DNA of 56,286 nucleotides from the NCBI GenBank assembly GCA_024643785.1, contig JAHEMI010000004.1, positions 1 to 56,286 on the forward strand. Reading direction: 5' to 3'. The DNA comes from Burkholderiaceae bacterium (GTDB taxonomy: Bacteria; Pseudomonadota; Gammaproteobacteria; Burkholderiales; Burkholderiaceae_E). Below, in pieces: positions 10,149 through 19,911 of the stretch (positions within the stretch are counted from its first letter, which is position 1; each line of letters begins with the position of its first letter). Both the position numbers and the translations under genes were made by a program. A model generated the notes under the pieces. The model searched no databases, was not told the DNA's origin, and saw only the letters and a program-made list of their open reading frames with translations.

Positions 10149-11938
10149 CTATCGTCCACCTGGAGGACCGCGAGGAATGCTTCCTGCGGGATTTCTACGG
10201 CACCGACCTGCTTCATCCGCCGTTTCCCGGCCTTCTGCTTCTCGAGCAGCTTCTTCTTGCGCGTGATATCGCCGCCGTAGCACTTGGCGAGCACATTCTT
10301 GCGCAACGCCTTGACGTCCTCGCGGGCGATGATGTTGCTGCCGATCGCTGCCTGGATCGCGACGTCGAACATCTGGCGCGGAATCAGCTTGCGCATCTTG
10401 GCGGCGACCTCGCGCCCGCGGCTCTGCGAGACCGAGCGATGGACGATCAGCGACAGGGCGTCGACCTTCTCGGCATTGACCAGGATGTCGAGCTTGATGA
10501 CGTCCGAAGCCCGGTATTCGAGGAATTCGTAGTCCATCGAGGCATAGCCGCGCGAAGCCGACTTGAGCTTGTCGAAGAAGTCGAACACGATCTCGTTGAG
10601 CGGCAGTTCGTACGAGACGTGAACCTGGCGGCCATGGTAGGCGAGATTGGTCTGCACGCCGCGCTTGCCGGTGCACAGCGTGATCACCGGTCCGACGTAT
10701 TCCTGGGGCACGAACACCGTGACCGCCACGATCGGCTCGCGGACCTCGGCGATCTTGGCCGGGTCCGGCATCTTGGAGGGATTCTCCACCCGCAACAGGG
10801 TGCCATCCTGGAGCAGCACCTCGTAGATCACAGTCGGCGCGGTCGTGATCAGTTCCATGCCGAACTCGCGCTCAAGCCGCTCCTGGACGATGTCCATGTG
10901 CAGCAAGCCGAGAAAACCGCAGCGGAAGCCAAAGCCCAGCGCCTGCGAGACCTCGGGCTCGAAATGCAGCGAGGCGTCGTTCAGCTGGAGTTTCTCGAGC
11001 GCATCGCGCATCGCCTCGAACTGGTTGGCCTCGACCGGATACAGTCCCGCGAACACCGACGGCTTGACCTCGCGAAAGCCCGGCAACGGTGCGCTGGCCG
11101 CCGGATTCACGTGGGTGATGGTGTCGCCGACCTTGGCACCCTTGAGTTCCTTGACGCCAGCGATGACGAAACCGACATCGCCCGCCGACAGGCAGTCGCG
11201 CGGCCGCGACTTGGGCGTGAACACCCCGACCTGGTCGCAGCCATAGGTCGCTCCGGTGGCCATCATCCTGATCCGGTCGCGCGGCTTGATGGTGCCGTTG
11301 ACGACCCGCACCAGCATCACCACCCCGACGTAGTTGTCGAACCAGGAATCGATGATCAGCGCCTGGAGCGGCGCGTCGACATTGCCCTTGGGCGGTGGAA
11401 TCCGCGCGATGATCGCCTCGAGAATCTCGTCGATCCCCTCGCCGGTCTTGGCGCTGCACAGGATCGCCGCCGAAGCATCGATGCCGATCACGTCCTCGAT
11501 TTCGGCCGCGGTCGATTTCGGGTCCGACTGCGGCAGGTCCATCTTGTTGAGGACCGGGACCACCTCGACCCCGAGTTCGATGGCGGTGTAGCAGTTGGCC
11601 ACCGTCTGGGCCTCGACGCCCTGCGAGGCGTCAACCACCAGCAGCGCGCCCTCGCAGGCCGACAGCGAGCGGCTGACCTCGTAGGCGAAGTCGACGTGTC
11701 CCGGCGTATCGATCAGGTGCAGCTGGTAGGTCTGGCCGTCTCGGGCGAGGTACTCGAGCGCCGCGGTCTGGGCCTTGATCGTGATCCCGCGTTCGCGCTC
11801 GAGCGCCATCGAATCGAGCACCTGCTCGTCCATCTCGCGTTCCGAGAGCCCGCCACAGCGCTGGATCAGCCGGTCGGCGAGCGTCGACTTGCCATGGTCG
11901 ATATGGGCGATGATCGAGAAATTGCGGATCTGCTGCAT
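10145..11938 (-). CDS. lepA: Elongation factor 4 (LepA)
   Basis: LepA is a translational GTPase that acts on stalled or mis-translocated ribosomes and in initiation or assembly. The 597-aa protein has G1 [11 protein letters not shown]2/G3 RGITIKAQT and DTPGHVDF, G4 NKMDLP, and the LepA-specific C-terminal domain ([26 protein letters not shown]). Length is exactly typical. A 125-nt gap with a hairpin separates it from mucD upstream. Confidence 0.98.
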   Translation of the reverse strand: MQQIRNFSIIAHIDHGKSTLADRLIQRCGGLSEREMDEQVLDSMALERERGITIKAQTAALEYLARDGQTYQLHLIDTPGHVDFAYEVSRSLSACEGALLVVDASQGVEAQTVANCYTAIELGVEVVPVLNKMDLPQSDPKSTAAEIEDVIGIDASAAILCSAKTGEGIDEILEAIIARIPPPKGNVDAPLQALIIDSWFDNYVGVVMLVRVVNGTIKPRDRIRMMATGATYGCDQVGVFTPKSRPRDCLSAGDVGFVIAGVKELKGAKVGDTITHVNPAASAPLPGFREVKPSVFAGLYPVEANQFEAMRDALEKLQLNDASLHFEPEVSQALGFGFRCGFLGLLHMDIVQERLEREFGMELITTAPTVIYEVLLQDGTLLRVENPSKMPDPAKIAEVREPIVAVTVFVPQEYVGPVITLCTGKRGVQTNLAYHGRQVHVSYELPLNEIVFDFFDKLKSASRGYASMDYEFLEYRASDVIKLDILVNAEKVDALSLIVHRSVSQSRGREVAAKMRKLIPRQMFDVAIQAAIGSNIIAREDVKALRKNVLAKCYGGDITRKKKLLEKQKAGKRRMKQVGAVEIPQEAFLAVLQVDDR

Positions 11939-12001
11939 GCGGCCTGGGCCTCGGGGTTGCGGCGGCGCACTAGGCGGGACGCAACCGTTGTGAAATGCAA
12001 G

Positions 12002-12021
12002 CGCGCCGGAAGCCCGGCGCG
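12002..12021. other. Hairpin between mucD and lepA
   Basis: CGCGCCGG-AAGC-CCGGCGCG forms a perfect 8-bp stem with a 4-nt loop in the gap between mucD and lepA. No T tract follows on the minus strand, so it is more likely an mRNA processing or stability element, or a weak attenuator, than a true intrinsic terminator. Confidence 0.45.
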
Positions 12022-12063
12022 AGCCCGCATTCTACCGGATCGGCCCCCTTCCCGGGTTCCGAT

Positions 12064-13536
12064 CTACTTTGCCGGACGGATTGGCACGAAGGCTGCGCTG
12101 TCGCCCCGGCGTACCAGCGCCACGTGCGCCTTGCGCAGGTCGAGCTTCGCCACCAGGGCGTTGAATTGCCGCGCACTGGTCACGTCCTGGTTGTCGATCG
12201 CCATAATCACGTCGCCGCCCCGGATTCCGGCCTGGGCCGCCGGCCCCTCGACATTGTCGACCAGCACCCCGGAGCGGATCCGCAGTTCCTGACGGCGCTC
12301 ATCCGAGAGGTCGGAAACCACCAGGCCGAGCTTGTTGGCCACCGGTGCCTTGGGCTTCGCTCCCGGACTGGGCGTGCCCGCGCGACTGGCGCTCTTGTCC
12401 GACTCCATCTCGCCGATTGTGACGGTAAGGTCGCGCAACGCTCCCTTGCGCCACACCTGGATCGTCGACTTGGTTCCCGGCGCGGTGCTGCCGACCATGC
12501 GCGGCAGGTCGCTCGAGCGTTCGATGGTCTTGCCGGCAAAGCGCGTGATGATGTCCCCGACTTCCAGTCCGGCGCGCTCGGCCGGTCCCTCGGGATCGAC
12601 GCTGCGCACGACGGCTCCGGCCGCCTTGGGCAAGCCCAACGGTTCGGAAACATCCTTGGTCACTTCGGCGATTCCCACTCCGATCCGTCCCCTGACGACC
12701 CGGCCGCTGGCGCGCAACTGGTCAGCCACCCGCATCGCCTCGTCGATCGGAATCGCAAACGAAATCCCCATGAATCCACCCGTGCGGCTGTAGATCTGGG
12801 AATTGATCCCGACCGCCTCACCGGCCATGTTGAGCAGCGGCCCGCCGGAGTTCCCGGGGTTGACCGCGACGTCGGTCTGGATGAACGGGAGGTATTCGCC
12901 GGTATCGCGGCCCTTGGCCGAGACGATTCCTGCGGTCACCGTGCTCTCGAGGCCGAATGGCGAACCGATTGCCAGGACCCACTCGCCCACCCGCAGCTTG
13001 CCGGTGTCACCGATCGGCAGCCGCGGCAGGTTGGTGGCGTCGATCTTAACCAGCGCCACGTCGGTACGACGATCCGAGCCAACCAGCTTGCCCCGGAACT
13101 CGCGATTGTCGGTCAGCGTCACCAGGATCTCGTCGGCGCCGTCGACGACGTGATGGTTGGTGAGGACATAGCCGTCGGCGGAGATGATGAAGCCCGATGC
13201 CTGGCCGCGCGGGATCTCCTCGCCGCCGCCCGGTGAGGGACCGCGCGGAACCGGGGGATGGTTCGGCGGGAAGAAGCGCCTGAAGAAGTCGTACAGCGGG
13301 TCGTTCTCGTCCATTCCCTCGGGCATTGAAGGCCCGGCGCGGCCGGCACGGGCCTTCTCGGCGGTGCGGATATTGACGACCGCCGGAGCGGCACGTTCGA
13401 CCAGGTCCGCGAAATCGGGCAGGGTCCGAACGGCTGCTGGTGCAGCGGGTGCGGCGGCGGAAGCGGCCGTCAATCCCAGGGTTCCCCCCAGGGTTGCGAG
13501 CCCTCCAAGCAGTAGCGAGGCAATCAGACGTTTCAT
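12064..13536 (-). CDS. mucD: Periplasmic HtrA-type serine protease (DegQ/MucD)
   Basis: A DegP/DegQ-family periplasmic protease-chaperone for misfolded envelope proteins. The 490-aa precursor begins with a signal peptide (MKRLIASLLLGGLATLGG ... ASAAA), followed by a trypsin-like domain with the triad His129 (TNHHVV), Asp159 (RRTDVAL) and Ser230 (NPGNSGGP), then two PDZ domains. The start at 13536 has GGAGACC upstream. In most relatives it is the last gene of an rpoE-rseA-rseB-mucD group; here those genes are missing and the YgfX-like gene is next. Confidence 0.93.
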   Translation of the reverse strand: MKRLIASLLLGGLATLGGTLGLTAASAAAPAAPAAVRTLPDFADLVERAAPAVVNIRTAEKARAGRAGPSMPEGMDENDPLYDFFRRFFPPNHPPVPRGPSPGGGEEIPRGQASGFIISADGYVLTNHHVVDGADEILVTLTDNREFRGKLVGSDRRTDVALVKIDATNLPRLPIGDTGKLRVGEWVLAIGSPFGLESTVTAGIVSAKGRDTGEYLPFIQTDVAVNPGNSGGPLLNMAGEAVGINSQIYSRTGGFMGISFAIPIDEAMRVADQLRASGRVVRGRIGVGIAEVTKDVSEPLGLPKAAGAVVRSVDPEGPAERAGLEVGDIITRFAGKTIERSSDLPRMVGSTAPGTKSTIQVWRKGALRDLTVTIGEMESDKSASRAGTPSPGAKPKAPVANKLGLVVSDLSDERRQELRIRSGVLVDNVEGPAAQAGIRGGDVIMAIDNQDVTSARQFNALVAKLDLRKAHVALVRRGDSAAFVPIRPAK

Positions 13537-13603
13537 TTGGTCTCCATGTGACACAGACCGGGGTACGCAAAGAGAGACGAAGCGGTAAGCCGGACCAAGC
13601 CTA

Positions 13604-14089
13604 CTAGTTTAGGCGTTCTGCCCGATTTTCAAGTCTCGGGGGGCGCTGATCCCGTCCCACCCAGGTCAACCAGCGCCCCAGGGATGCCCATTGCCCGGCA
13701 CTGAAGGCCGCTCGCGCCAGCACCAGCCGGAGTGGCTTGCCGCCAGAGGTATGCAGTTCCAGCCAGGCAAATCGGGGGGCAAACTGCCAGCGTTGCAGCT
13801 GCGCCGCCTGTGTTGGCCCGGCAGCGCTCGCCGGCTGCCAGGATGACGCTCCGTCGGCGGTCACCCGCAGGATGCCGTGCTGGCTGCCCCAGTCCGGTGG
13901 GCGCGCCAGCAGCGCTGCCGCTGCGAACGTCGCCAGTGCCGCCAGCCAGGGCCAGGGCGCCTCCCGGCCGAGCAGTTCGGAGCCGGCCAGAGCGATGGCT
14001 CCCGCGCCGGTGGCGGCCAGCAGCAGCCGGGCGCCAGGCAAGCCCGGCCCCGTAGCGGGGCCAACCTGAAGTTCGAGCGCAAGCGACAT
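13604..14089 (-). CDS. YgfX/CptA-like membrane protein
   Basis: A 161-aa protein with two adjacent N-terminal transmembrane helices (about residues 20-38 and 47-61) followed by a small soluble domain ending in RLVLARAAFSAGQWASLGRWLTW. This layout and the C-terminal pattern resemble YgfX (CptA) proteins, which in many proteobacteria sit next to nadB or rpoE. The family role is poorly defined; E. coli CptA was described as an SdhE-linked toxin-like protein. The assignment is by pattern only. It lies between fabF (28 nt) and mucD (67 nt). Confidence 0.55.
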   Translation of the reverse strand: MSLALELQVGPATGPGLPGARLLLAATGAGAIALAGSELLGREAPWPWLAALATFAAAALLARPPDWGSQHGILRVTADGASSWQPASAAGPTQAAQLQRWQFAPRFAWLELHTSGGKPLRLVLARAAFSAGQWASLGRWLTWVGRDQRPPRLENRAERLN

Positions 14090-14117
14090 GGCTGCGACCA
14101 GGCGCCGCAGTGGCGAC

Positions 14118-15350
14118 TCAGAAGCGGCGCAGGACCAGGGTTCCGTTGGTGCCGCCGAAACCGAAGGAATTCTTCAGCGCGACATCGATCTTGAGATCCC
14201 GCGCCGTGTTGGCGCAGTAATCCAGATCGCACTCTGGATCCTGGTTGAAGATGTTGATGGTCGGGGGCGAGATCTGGTGGTGGACCGCAAGGGCAGTCAG
14301 CACCGCCTCCAGGCCGCCGGCGCCACCCAGCAGGTGACCGGTCATCGACTTGGTGGAATTCACCACCAGCTTGTGGGCGTGGTCGCCGAAAGCCAGCTTG
14401 ATTGCCCCGGTCTCATTCTTGTCGCCCAGCGGGGTCGAGGTCCCGTGCGCGTTGATGTAGCTAACGTCTGCGCCATTGACTCCGGCGCTCTTCATCGCCG
14501 CCGCCATGCAACGTGCCGGTCCGTCCATGCTGGGCGTGGTGATGTGATGGGCATCGGCAGTCATCCCGAAACCGCTCAGTTCGGCGTAGATCCTGGCGCC
14601 GCGCGCGCGGGCGTGGTCGAGTTCCTCCAGAACCATCACTCCGGCGCCTTCGCCGAGCACGAAGCCGTCGCGGTCGCGGTCCCATGGCCGGCTGGCCGTT
14701 TCCGGATCGTCATTACGGGTGGAGAGCGCGCGGGCAGCGCAGAAACCGGCAACGCCGAGCGGCGAAACCGTCCCTTCGGAACCTCCGGCCACCATCAGGT
14801 CGGCGTCGCCGTATTCGATCAGGCGGGCCGCAATCCCGATGCTGTGCAGGCCAGTCGCGCAAGCCGTGGTTACCGACAGGTTCGGTCCGCGCAGGTTGCA
14901 CATGATCGAAAGTTCGCCGGAGATCAGGTTGATGATCGTGCCGGGCACGAAGAACGGCGACACGCGTCGCACTCCCCGCTCGCGCAGCTCGCTGTGGGTC
15001 TCCTCGATGAGCGGCAGGCCGCCGATGCCCGATCCGACCATCGTGCCGATGCGATCGGCGTTTTCATCGGTGACCTCGATGCCGCTGTCGCGCAGGGCCT
15101 GGATCCCGGCCGCAACGCCGTAGTGGATGAAGCGATCGAAGTGCCGCGCTTCCTTTGCCGGCATGTAGTCGCCGATATCGAAGTCGCGCACCTCGCCACC
15201 GATGCGGGTCGGGAAAGACGACGCGTCAAAACGCGTCAAAGCCCCGATGCCCGAACGGCCGGCGACGATGTTTTCCCAGGCACTCGCCACGTCGTTGCCG
15301 ACTGGCGAGACGATACCCAGCCCGGTGATGACTACCCTGCGGCGCGACAT
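14118..15350 (-). CDS. fabF: Beta-ketoacyl-ACP synthase II
   Basis: FabF elongates acyl-ACP by condensation with malonyl-ACP. The 410-aa protein has the KAS signature VTTACATGLHSIG with the active-site Cys, and the two catalytic His regions (NAHGTSTPLGD and KSMTGHLLGGAG). It follows acpP by 18 nt, the conserved acpP-fabF pair, and ends the fatty acid synthesis cluster. Confidence 0.97.
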   Translation of the reverse strand: MSRRRVVITGLGIVSPVGNDVASAWENIVAGRSGIGALTRFDASSFPTRIGGEVRDFDIGDYMPAKEARHFDRFIHYGVAAGIQALRDSGIEVTDENADRIGTMVGSGIGGLPLIEETHSELRERGVRRVSPFFVPGTIINLISGELSIMCNLRGPNLSVTTACATGLHSIGIAARLIEYGDADLMVAGGSEGTVSPLGVAGFCAARALSTRNDDPETASRPWDRDRDGFVLGEGAGVMVLEELDHARARGARIYAELSGFGMTADAHHITTPSMDGPARCMAAAMKSAGVNGADVSYINAHGTSTPLGDKNETGAIKLAFGDHAHKLVVNSTKSMTGHLLGGAGGLEAVLTALAVHHQISPPTINIFNQDPECDLDYCANTARDLKIDVALKNSFGFGGTNGTLVLRRF

Positions 15351-15368
15351 CAGGACTCGCCCAGGAGG

Positions 15369-15608
15369 TCAGGACTTCGAGTGCGTGGTGACGTAGTCGA
15401 TGGCCTGCTGAACCGTCGTGATCTTCTCCGCATCTTCGTCGGGAATCTCGGTTTCGAATTCGTCTTCCAGAGCCATCACGAGCTCGACGGTGTCGAGCGA
15501 GTCGGCACCCAGATCGTCCACGAAAGCCGATTCGTTCTTGACGTCAGCCTCGTTCACCCCCAACTGCTCGGCAACAATTTTTTTGACCCGTTGCTCGATA
15601 TTTTCCAT
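15369..15608 (-). CDS. acpP: Acyl carrier protein
   Basis: The 79-aa acidic protein carries growing acyl chains on a phosphopantetheine arm. The attachment Ser37 is in [20 protein letters not shown] precedes the ATG. A separate promoter with an extended -10 lies in the gap to fabG, in line with the very high expression expected of acpP. AcpS for its activation is encoded in the same block. Confidence 0.98.
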   Translation of the reverse strand: MENIEQRVKKIVAEQLGVNEADVKNESAFVDDLGADSLDTVELVMALEDEFETEIPDEDAEKITTVQQAIDYVTTHSKS

Positions 15609-15679
15609 TTGTGAAAGCTCCTAGGATTCAAGGTCCGCGCTGTCACCCACAGGTGCTGGCAACAACTCGATGCGGGCGG

Positions 15680-15688
15680 ATTGTAACA
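15680..15688 (-). promoter_or_regulatory. Extended -10 promoter element for acpP-fabF
   Basis: The minus strand reads TGTTACAAT, an extended -10 (TGn plus TACAAT), about 72 nt before the acpP ATG. No good -35 hexamer lies 16-18 nt upstream, as allowed for extended -10 promoters. It would give acpP-fabF transcription independent of the upstream fab genes. Confidence 0.5.
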
Positions 15689-15745
15689 GTTTGACCGAAG
15701 GCGACGTGGTCGCGCAAGCGCGGCGCACGGCGGTCCCGCGGGCAT

Positions 15746-16492
15746 TCATTGCAGGTACATCCCTCCGTTCACGTGCAGGCTCACGCCAGTGATGTACGAC
15801 GCACCGGGCGAGGCGAGAAACGCCACCGCACTGGCGATGTCCTGGGGTGAGCCGAATCTTCCGGCCGGAATCTGCTGCTGCAGCGCGCTCACCTGCTCCG
15901 CAGCCAGTTCACGCGTCATGTCGGTATCGATGAAACCCGGTGCAACGCAGTTCACGGTAATGTTGCGACTCGCCAGCTCGAGAGCGAGCGCACGGCTCAT
16001 TCCGGCCACGCCTGCCTTGGCCGCGGCATAGTTGGCCTGTCCAGCATTGCCGCTCGCGCCAACCACCGAGGTGATGTTGATGATGCGCCCGTTGCGCGCC
16101 TTCATCATCGCGCGCATCACCAGGCGGCTGAGCCGGAAGACGGCGCCGAGGTTGGTGTCGATCACCGCCTGCCAGTCGTCGTCCTTCATGCGGATCGCAA
16201 GGTTGTCGCGGGTGATGCCGGCGTTGTTGACCAGGATCGATACCGCGCCGTACTCGCTGGCGATCGCCGCGACCAGCGCCTCGCAACCGGCGGCATCGGT
16301 GACATCGAGCATGGCGCCCCGTCCGCCGATCCCGGCTTCCTTGAGTGCTTCGGTAATCGCGGTCGCCCCGGCCGCGCTGGTGGCCGTGCCGATCACCACC
16401 GCGCCCTGCGCCCCCAGCTCCAGCGCGATCGCCTGGCCGATGCCGCGCGAGGCACCGGTTACCAGCGCCACCTGCCCCGCAAGATTGCTCAT
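15746..16492 (-). CDS. fabG: 3-oxoacyl-ACP reductase
   Basis: FabG reduces beta-ketoacyl-ACP with NADPH. The 248-aa SDR protein has the nucleotide-binding TGASRGIG, NNAG, catalytic Ser region ITSVVG and the YxxxK motif (NYAAAKAG). Its ATG overlaps the fabD stop by 4 nt. The 137-nt gap to acpP contains the acpP promoter. Confidence 0.97.
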   Translation of the reverse strand: MSNLAGQVALVTGASRGIGQAIALELGAQGAVVIGTATSAAGATAITEALKEAGIGGRGAMLDVTDAAGCEALVAAIASEYGAVSILVNNAGITRDNLAIRMKDDDWQAVIDTNLGAVFRLSRLVMRAMMKARNGRIINITSVVGASGNAGQANYAAAKAGVAGMSRALALELASRNITVNCVAPGFIDTDMTRELAAEQVSALQQQIPAGRFGSPQDIASAVAFLASPGASYITGVSLHVNGGMYLQ

Positions 16493-17427
16493 GACTGCCC
16501 CCGCAGTGCCGCTTCCAGCGAAGCCGCGTCATAGACCGCGCTGACCGGCATTTCACGGTCAATCCGGCCGATCAGCCCGGCCAGCACCTTGCCGGGCCCG
16601 AATTCGATTACCCGCGTCGCGCCGAGTTCGCGCAAGCGCCGCACCACCTCGACCCAGCGCACCGGGCGATAGGCCTGGCGCACCAGTGCGTCGCGGATGC
16701 GCTGCGGGTCGGTTTCGACCGCCACGTCGACGTTGTTCACCAGCGCAACCTGCGGAGCGCGCACTTCGAGGGCGGCCAGCGCCACGGCGAGCCGGTCGCC
16801 GGCCGGACGCAGCAGGCTCGAATGGAACGGCGCCGATACCGCGAGCGGCAGCGCGCGCTTGGCGCCGAGTTCGCGCGCACGCACGCAGGCGCGCTCGACC
16901 GCCGCCTTGTGGCCGGCGATCACCACCTGCGCCGGAGCATTGAAATTGGCCGGTTCAACGACCTCGCCGGGATGATCGGCGAGCGCCTGGGCGCAGGCCA
17001 GCTCGACCGTCGCATCGTCCAGCCCGAGGATCGCGGCCATCGAACCGGTGCCGACCGGCACGGCTTCCTGCATTGCCTGCGCCCGCAGGCGCACCAGCGG
17101 GACGGCAGCGCGCACGTCGAGCGCGCCCGCCGCCACCAGCGCCGTGTACTCGCCGAGGCTGTGCCCGGCGACCATCGCGGCCGCGGCCCCACCGGCCTCG
17201 CGCCATGCCAGATAACAGGCGTAACCGGCCATCAGCATCGCCGGCTGGGTATTGACCGTGAGTGCCAGGTCCTCGGCCGGGCCGCTGTGGATGCGCTCCG
17301 ACAGTGGCTCACCGAGGGCCGCATCGGCGCCGGCGATCATCGCGCGCACGCCGGGAATCTGCGCGAACGCGTCGAGCATCCCGACCGACTGCGAACCCTG
17401 CCCTGGAAAAACGCATGCCAAGCTCAT
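16489..17427 (-). CDS. fabD: Malonyl CoA-ACP transacylase
   Basis: FabD loads malonyl groups from CoA to ACP. The 312-aa protein begins with the family hallmark FPGQGSQSVGM and has the nucleophile motif GHSLGEYTAL. AGGAG lies upstream of the ATG. It follows fabH by 20 nt and overlaps fabG by 4 nt. Confidence 0.97.
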   Translation of the reverse strand: MSLACVFPGQGSQSVGMLDAFAQIPGVRAMIAGADAALGEPLSERIHSGPAEDLALTVNTQPAMLMAGYACYLAWREAGGAAAAMVAGHSLGEYTALVAAGALDVRAAVPLVRLRAQAMQEAVPVGTGSMAAILGLDDATVELACAQALADHPGEVVEPANFNAPAQVVIAGHKAAVERACVRARELGAKRALPLAVSAPFHSSLLRPAGDRLAVALAALEVRAPQVALVNNVDVAVETDPQRIRDALVRQAYRPVRWVEVVRRLRELGATRVIEFGPGKVLAGLIGRIDREMPVSAVYDAASLEAALRGQS

Positions 17428-17447
17428 CCGTCAACGCTCCTATCGCA

Positions 17448-18425
17448 TCAGACCTGAATCAGTGCCGCGCCCCAGGTAAAGCCTCCGCCCACGCCCTCCA
17501 GCAGCACGTGCTGACCGGGCTTGATCCGGCCGTCGCGCGTGGCCCGGTCAAGCGCCAGTGGCACCGAAGCCGCCGAAGTGTTGGCGTGCTGGTCGACGGT
17601 GACAACCACCCGTTCGCTGGCGATGCCCATCCGCCTCGCGCTGGCTTCAAGGATACGCACGTTGGCCTGATGCGGAATCAGCCAGTCGACCTGGTCGAGA
17701 GACATGCCCGCTACGGCCATCGTCTCGCGGGCCACGGCGTCAAGCACCGATACCGCGAGCTTGAACACGGCCTGCCCGTTCATGGTCAGGAACGGATGCC
17801 CGATGACCTCGCCGCCGCTGATCGAACCGGTGGCGCAGAGCACGTTGCCCTGGCGACCGTCGGCGTGCAACCGCGCCGCCATGACCCCGGGGCGCGTATC
17901 GGCACTGAGCACGACGGCGCCGGCACCGTCGCCGAAGAGTACGCAGGTGGAGCGATCGTTCCAATCGAGAATCCGCGAAAAGACCTCGGCGCCGATAACC
18001 AGGGCGCGATTGGCGATGCCGGTGCGAATCATCGCATCGGCCGTGGCCAGGGCATAGACGAAGCCGCTGCAGACGGCCGAGACGTCGAAGGCTGCGCCGC
18101 CGGGGGCGTCGAGTTCCTTCTGGACCAGGCAGGCAGTGCTCGGAAAGACATGGTCCGGGGTCGAGGTAGCGACCACGATCAGGTCGATTTCGCTGGCCTC
18201 CATGCCGGCTGCCGCCAGGGCTTTGCGCGCCGCCTCGGCGCCGAGCTGGCTGCTGGTGACCCCGGGAGCGGCAAAGTAACGCTGGCGAATTCCGGTCCGG
18301 GTAACGATCCAGTCGTCCGAAGTCTCCACGCCGATCCTGGCCAGCCTGATCACCAACTCTTCGTTGCTGACCGGTTCGCCGGGCAAGGCGCTGCCGGTGC
18401 CTACGATGCGCGAAAAACGATTCAT
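17448..18425 (-). CDS. fabH: Beta-ketoacyl-ACP synthase III
   Basis: FabH starts fatty acid synthesis by condensing acetyl-CoA with malonyl-ACP. The 325-aa protein has the active-site Cys in [13 protein letters not shown], the His/Asn motif [10 protein letters not shown], and the C-terminal [10 protein letters not shown]. Its ATG overlaps the plsX stop by 4 nt, so plsX-fabH-fabD-fabG are likely translationally coupled. Confidence 0.97.
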   Translation of the reverse strand: MNRFSRIVGTGSALPGEPVSNEELVIRLARIGVETSDDWIVTRTGIRQRYFAAPGVTSSQLGAEAARKALAAAGMEASEIDLIVVATSTPDHVFPSTACLVQKELDAPGGAAFDVSAVCSGFVYALATADAMIRTGIANRALVIGAEVFSRILDWNDRSTCVLFGDGAGAVVLSADTRPGVMAARLHADGRQGNVLCATGSISGGEVIGHPFLTMNGQAVFKLAVSVLDAVARETMAVAGMSLDQVDWLIPHQANVRILEASARRMGIASERVVVTVDQHANTSAASVPLALDRATRDGRIKPGQHVLLEGVGGGFTWGAALIQV

Positions 18426-19501
18426 GCGGTCGGACCCGGCTGGGGGGCGTCGGCCCCGGTGTCGTCGCTGGCTGGTGCCGGCGGGACGGCATCGGCCTCG
18501 TGCCGTGGCATCGCCTGCTCGATGCGCGCCAGCAAACCGTTGCGGGCGGCATCGTAGGCGCGGCGCAGCGCGAATTCAAAGGCAAAGGCATCGGCCGAGC
18601 CGTGGCTCTTGACCACTACCCCGCGCAGGCCGACCAGGGCTGCCCCGTTGTAGCGCCGGTGGTCGAGCCTGGCCTTGAAGCGGCGCAACACCGGATAAGA
18701 GATCACCGCCATCAGGCGGGTGAAGATATGGCGCTCGTACTCTTCGCGAATGAATCCGCCGAGCAGTTGGGCCAGCCCTTCGGATGCCTTGAGCGCGACA
18801 TTGCCGACAAAACCGTCGCAGACCACGACATCGACCGTACCCTTGTAGATGTCGTTGCCTTCGACGTTGCCGCGGAAGTTCAGCCCGCTGCTGCGCAGCA
18901 GCGCCGCCGCCAGGCGGGCGCTCTCGTTGCCCTTGATGAGTTCCTCGCCGACGTTGAGCAGCCCGACGCTCGGTTGCTCGCGCCCTTCGAGGGCGGTGAC
19001 CAGGGCGGCGCCCATGATCGCGAACTGCAGCAGGTGTTCGGGTTCGCAATCGACGTTGGCCCCGAGATCGAGCATGGTGGTCGTGCGGCCCAGCTGGTTC
19101 GGCAGCTGGCTGGCGATGGCCGGCCGGTCGATGCCGGGGAGCATCCGCAGGACATAGCGGGCAATCGCCATCAGCGCCCCGGTATTGCCGGCGCTGACAC
19201 AGGCGTCTGCCTGGCCCGACTTGACGGCCTCGATCGCCAGGCGCATCGACGACCCCTTGCGGCCGCGCAGCGCAGTCGCCGGCGACTCGCCCATGGCGAT
19301 GACGTCGGTCGCGTGCACGATCTCCACGCGCGCGCCGTCATGCGCCCCCTGCCCCGCCAGCGCGTCCCTGATTTCAGGCTCGCGACCAACAAGTATCAGG
19401 TGGACATCGGGGACATGGGCGAGGAATCTCAGAGCCGCCGGTACCGTGACCGTCAGCCCGTGGTCTCCACCCATGCAATCAATGGCAATGCGGACGGTCA
19501 T
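18422..19501 (-). CDS. plsX: Phosphate acyltransferase PlsX
   Basis: PlsX converts acyl-ACP to acyl-phosphate for phospholipid synthesis. The protein starts [15 protein letters not shown], the family N-terminus, and contains [11 protein letters not shown] and [14 protein letters not shown]. The ATG at 19501 gives 359 aa; an upstream in-frame ATG at 19531 would add 10 residues with no family match. The last 25 residues or so are Pro/Ala-rich and not conserved. rpmF lies upstream, the standard order. Confidence 0.96.
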   Translation of the reverse strand: MTVRIAIDCMGGDHGLTVTVPAALRFLAHVPDVHLILVGREPEIRDALAGQGAHDGARVEIVHATDVIAMGESPATALRGRKGSSMRLAIEAVKSGQADACVSAGNTGALMAIARYVLRMLPGIDRPAIASQLPNQLGRTTTMLDLGANVDCEPEHLLQFAIMGAALVTALEGREQPSVGLLNVGEELIKGNESARLAAALLRSSGLNFRGNVEGNDIYKGTVDVVVCDGFVGNVALKASEGLAQLLGGFIREEYERHIFTRLMAVISYPVLRRFKARLDHRRYNGAALVGLRGVVVKSHGSADAFAFEFALRRAYDAARNGLLARIEQAMPRHEADAVPPAPASDDTGADAPQPGPTA

Positions 19502-19613
19502 AGTGGTCGCAGGCGTCCTCTGCGCGGACATCGCAACGGGGCGGCAGCCCGGAGCCGCCCACCCGCTTCAATTCCCAACCGCGGCGCTCCTGGCAGGAAT
19601 CGCCGGGCTGCGC

Positions 19614-19796
19614 CTATTCGTCGCTCTTGGTGGCGACGACTTTCTTGCCGCGATAGAAACCGTTCGGGCTGACGTTGTGACGAAGATGCGCCTCGCCGCT
19701 CGTCGGCTCGGTGGTGAGCGCCGGGTTGGCGAGAAAGTCGTGGGCGCGGCGCTGGCCGCGTCTGGACGCAGATTTCTTGTTTTGCTGGACGGCCAT
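19614..19796 (-). CDS. rpmF: 50S ribosomal protein L32
   Basis: The 60-aa protein starts [20 protein letters not shown], the L32 signature. It belongs to the cysteine-free form, with [15 protein letters not shown] at the end, so it does not bind zinc. The ATG at 19796 has GGAG upstream. The nine preceding codons in the ORF track are not part of the gene. A likely promoter lies 34 nt before it. Confidence 0.97.
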   Translation of the reverse strand: MAVQQNKKSASRRGQRRAHDFLANPALTTEPTSGEAHLRHNVSPNGFYRGKKVVATKSDE

Positions 19797-19829
19797 GGAA
19801 TGGTCTCCGTAAAAAAATGGCAACTTTTA

Positions 19830-19838
19830 ATTCTAGCA
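19830..19838 (-). promoter_or_regulatory. Extended -10 promoter element for rpmF-plsX-fab
   Basis: On the minus strand TGCTAGAAT (TGn plus TAGAAT) lies in the 115-nt gap between yceD and rpmF, about 34 nt before the rpmF ATG. No clear -35 is present. It would allow rpmF and the fab genes to be transcribed apart from yceD. Confidence 0.45.
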
Positions 19839-19911
19839 GGCTCAGGACTTCTTCGCACGGCGCAGACAAACAATTGCGCTGCGCACCGACGGTCAAGGGC
19901 ACCGGCGGCAC

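Noticed and set aside
10439-12292. 617-codon open frame antisense to lepA
   Set aside because: Shadow of lepA, which is complete and conserved.
15221-15240. Tandem repeat ACGCGTCAAA x2
   Set aside because: It lies within fabF and encodes normal family sequence (TRFDAS); chance repetition, not a regulatory repeat.
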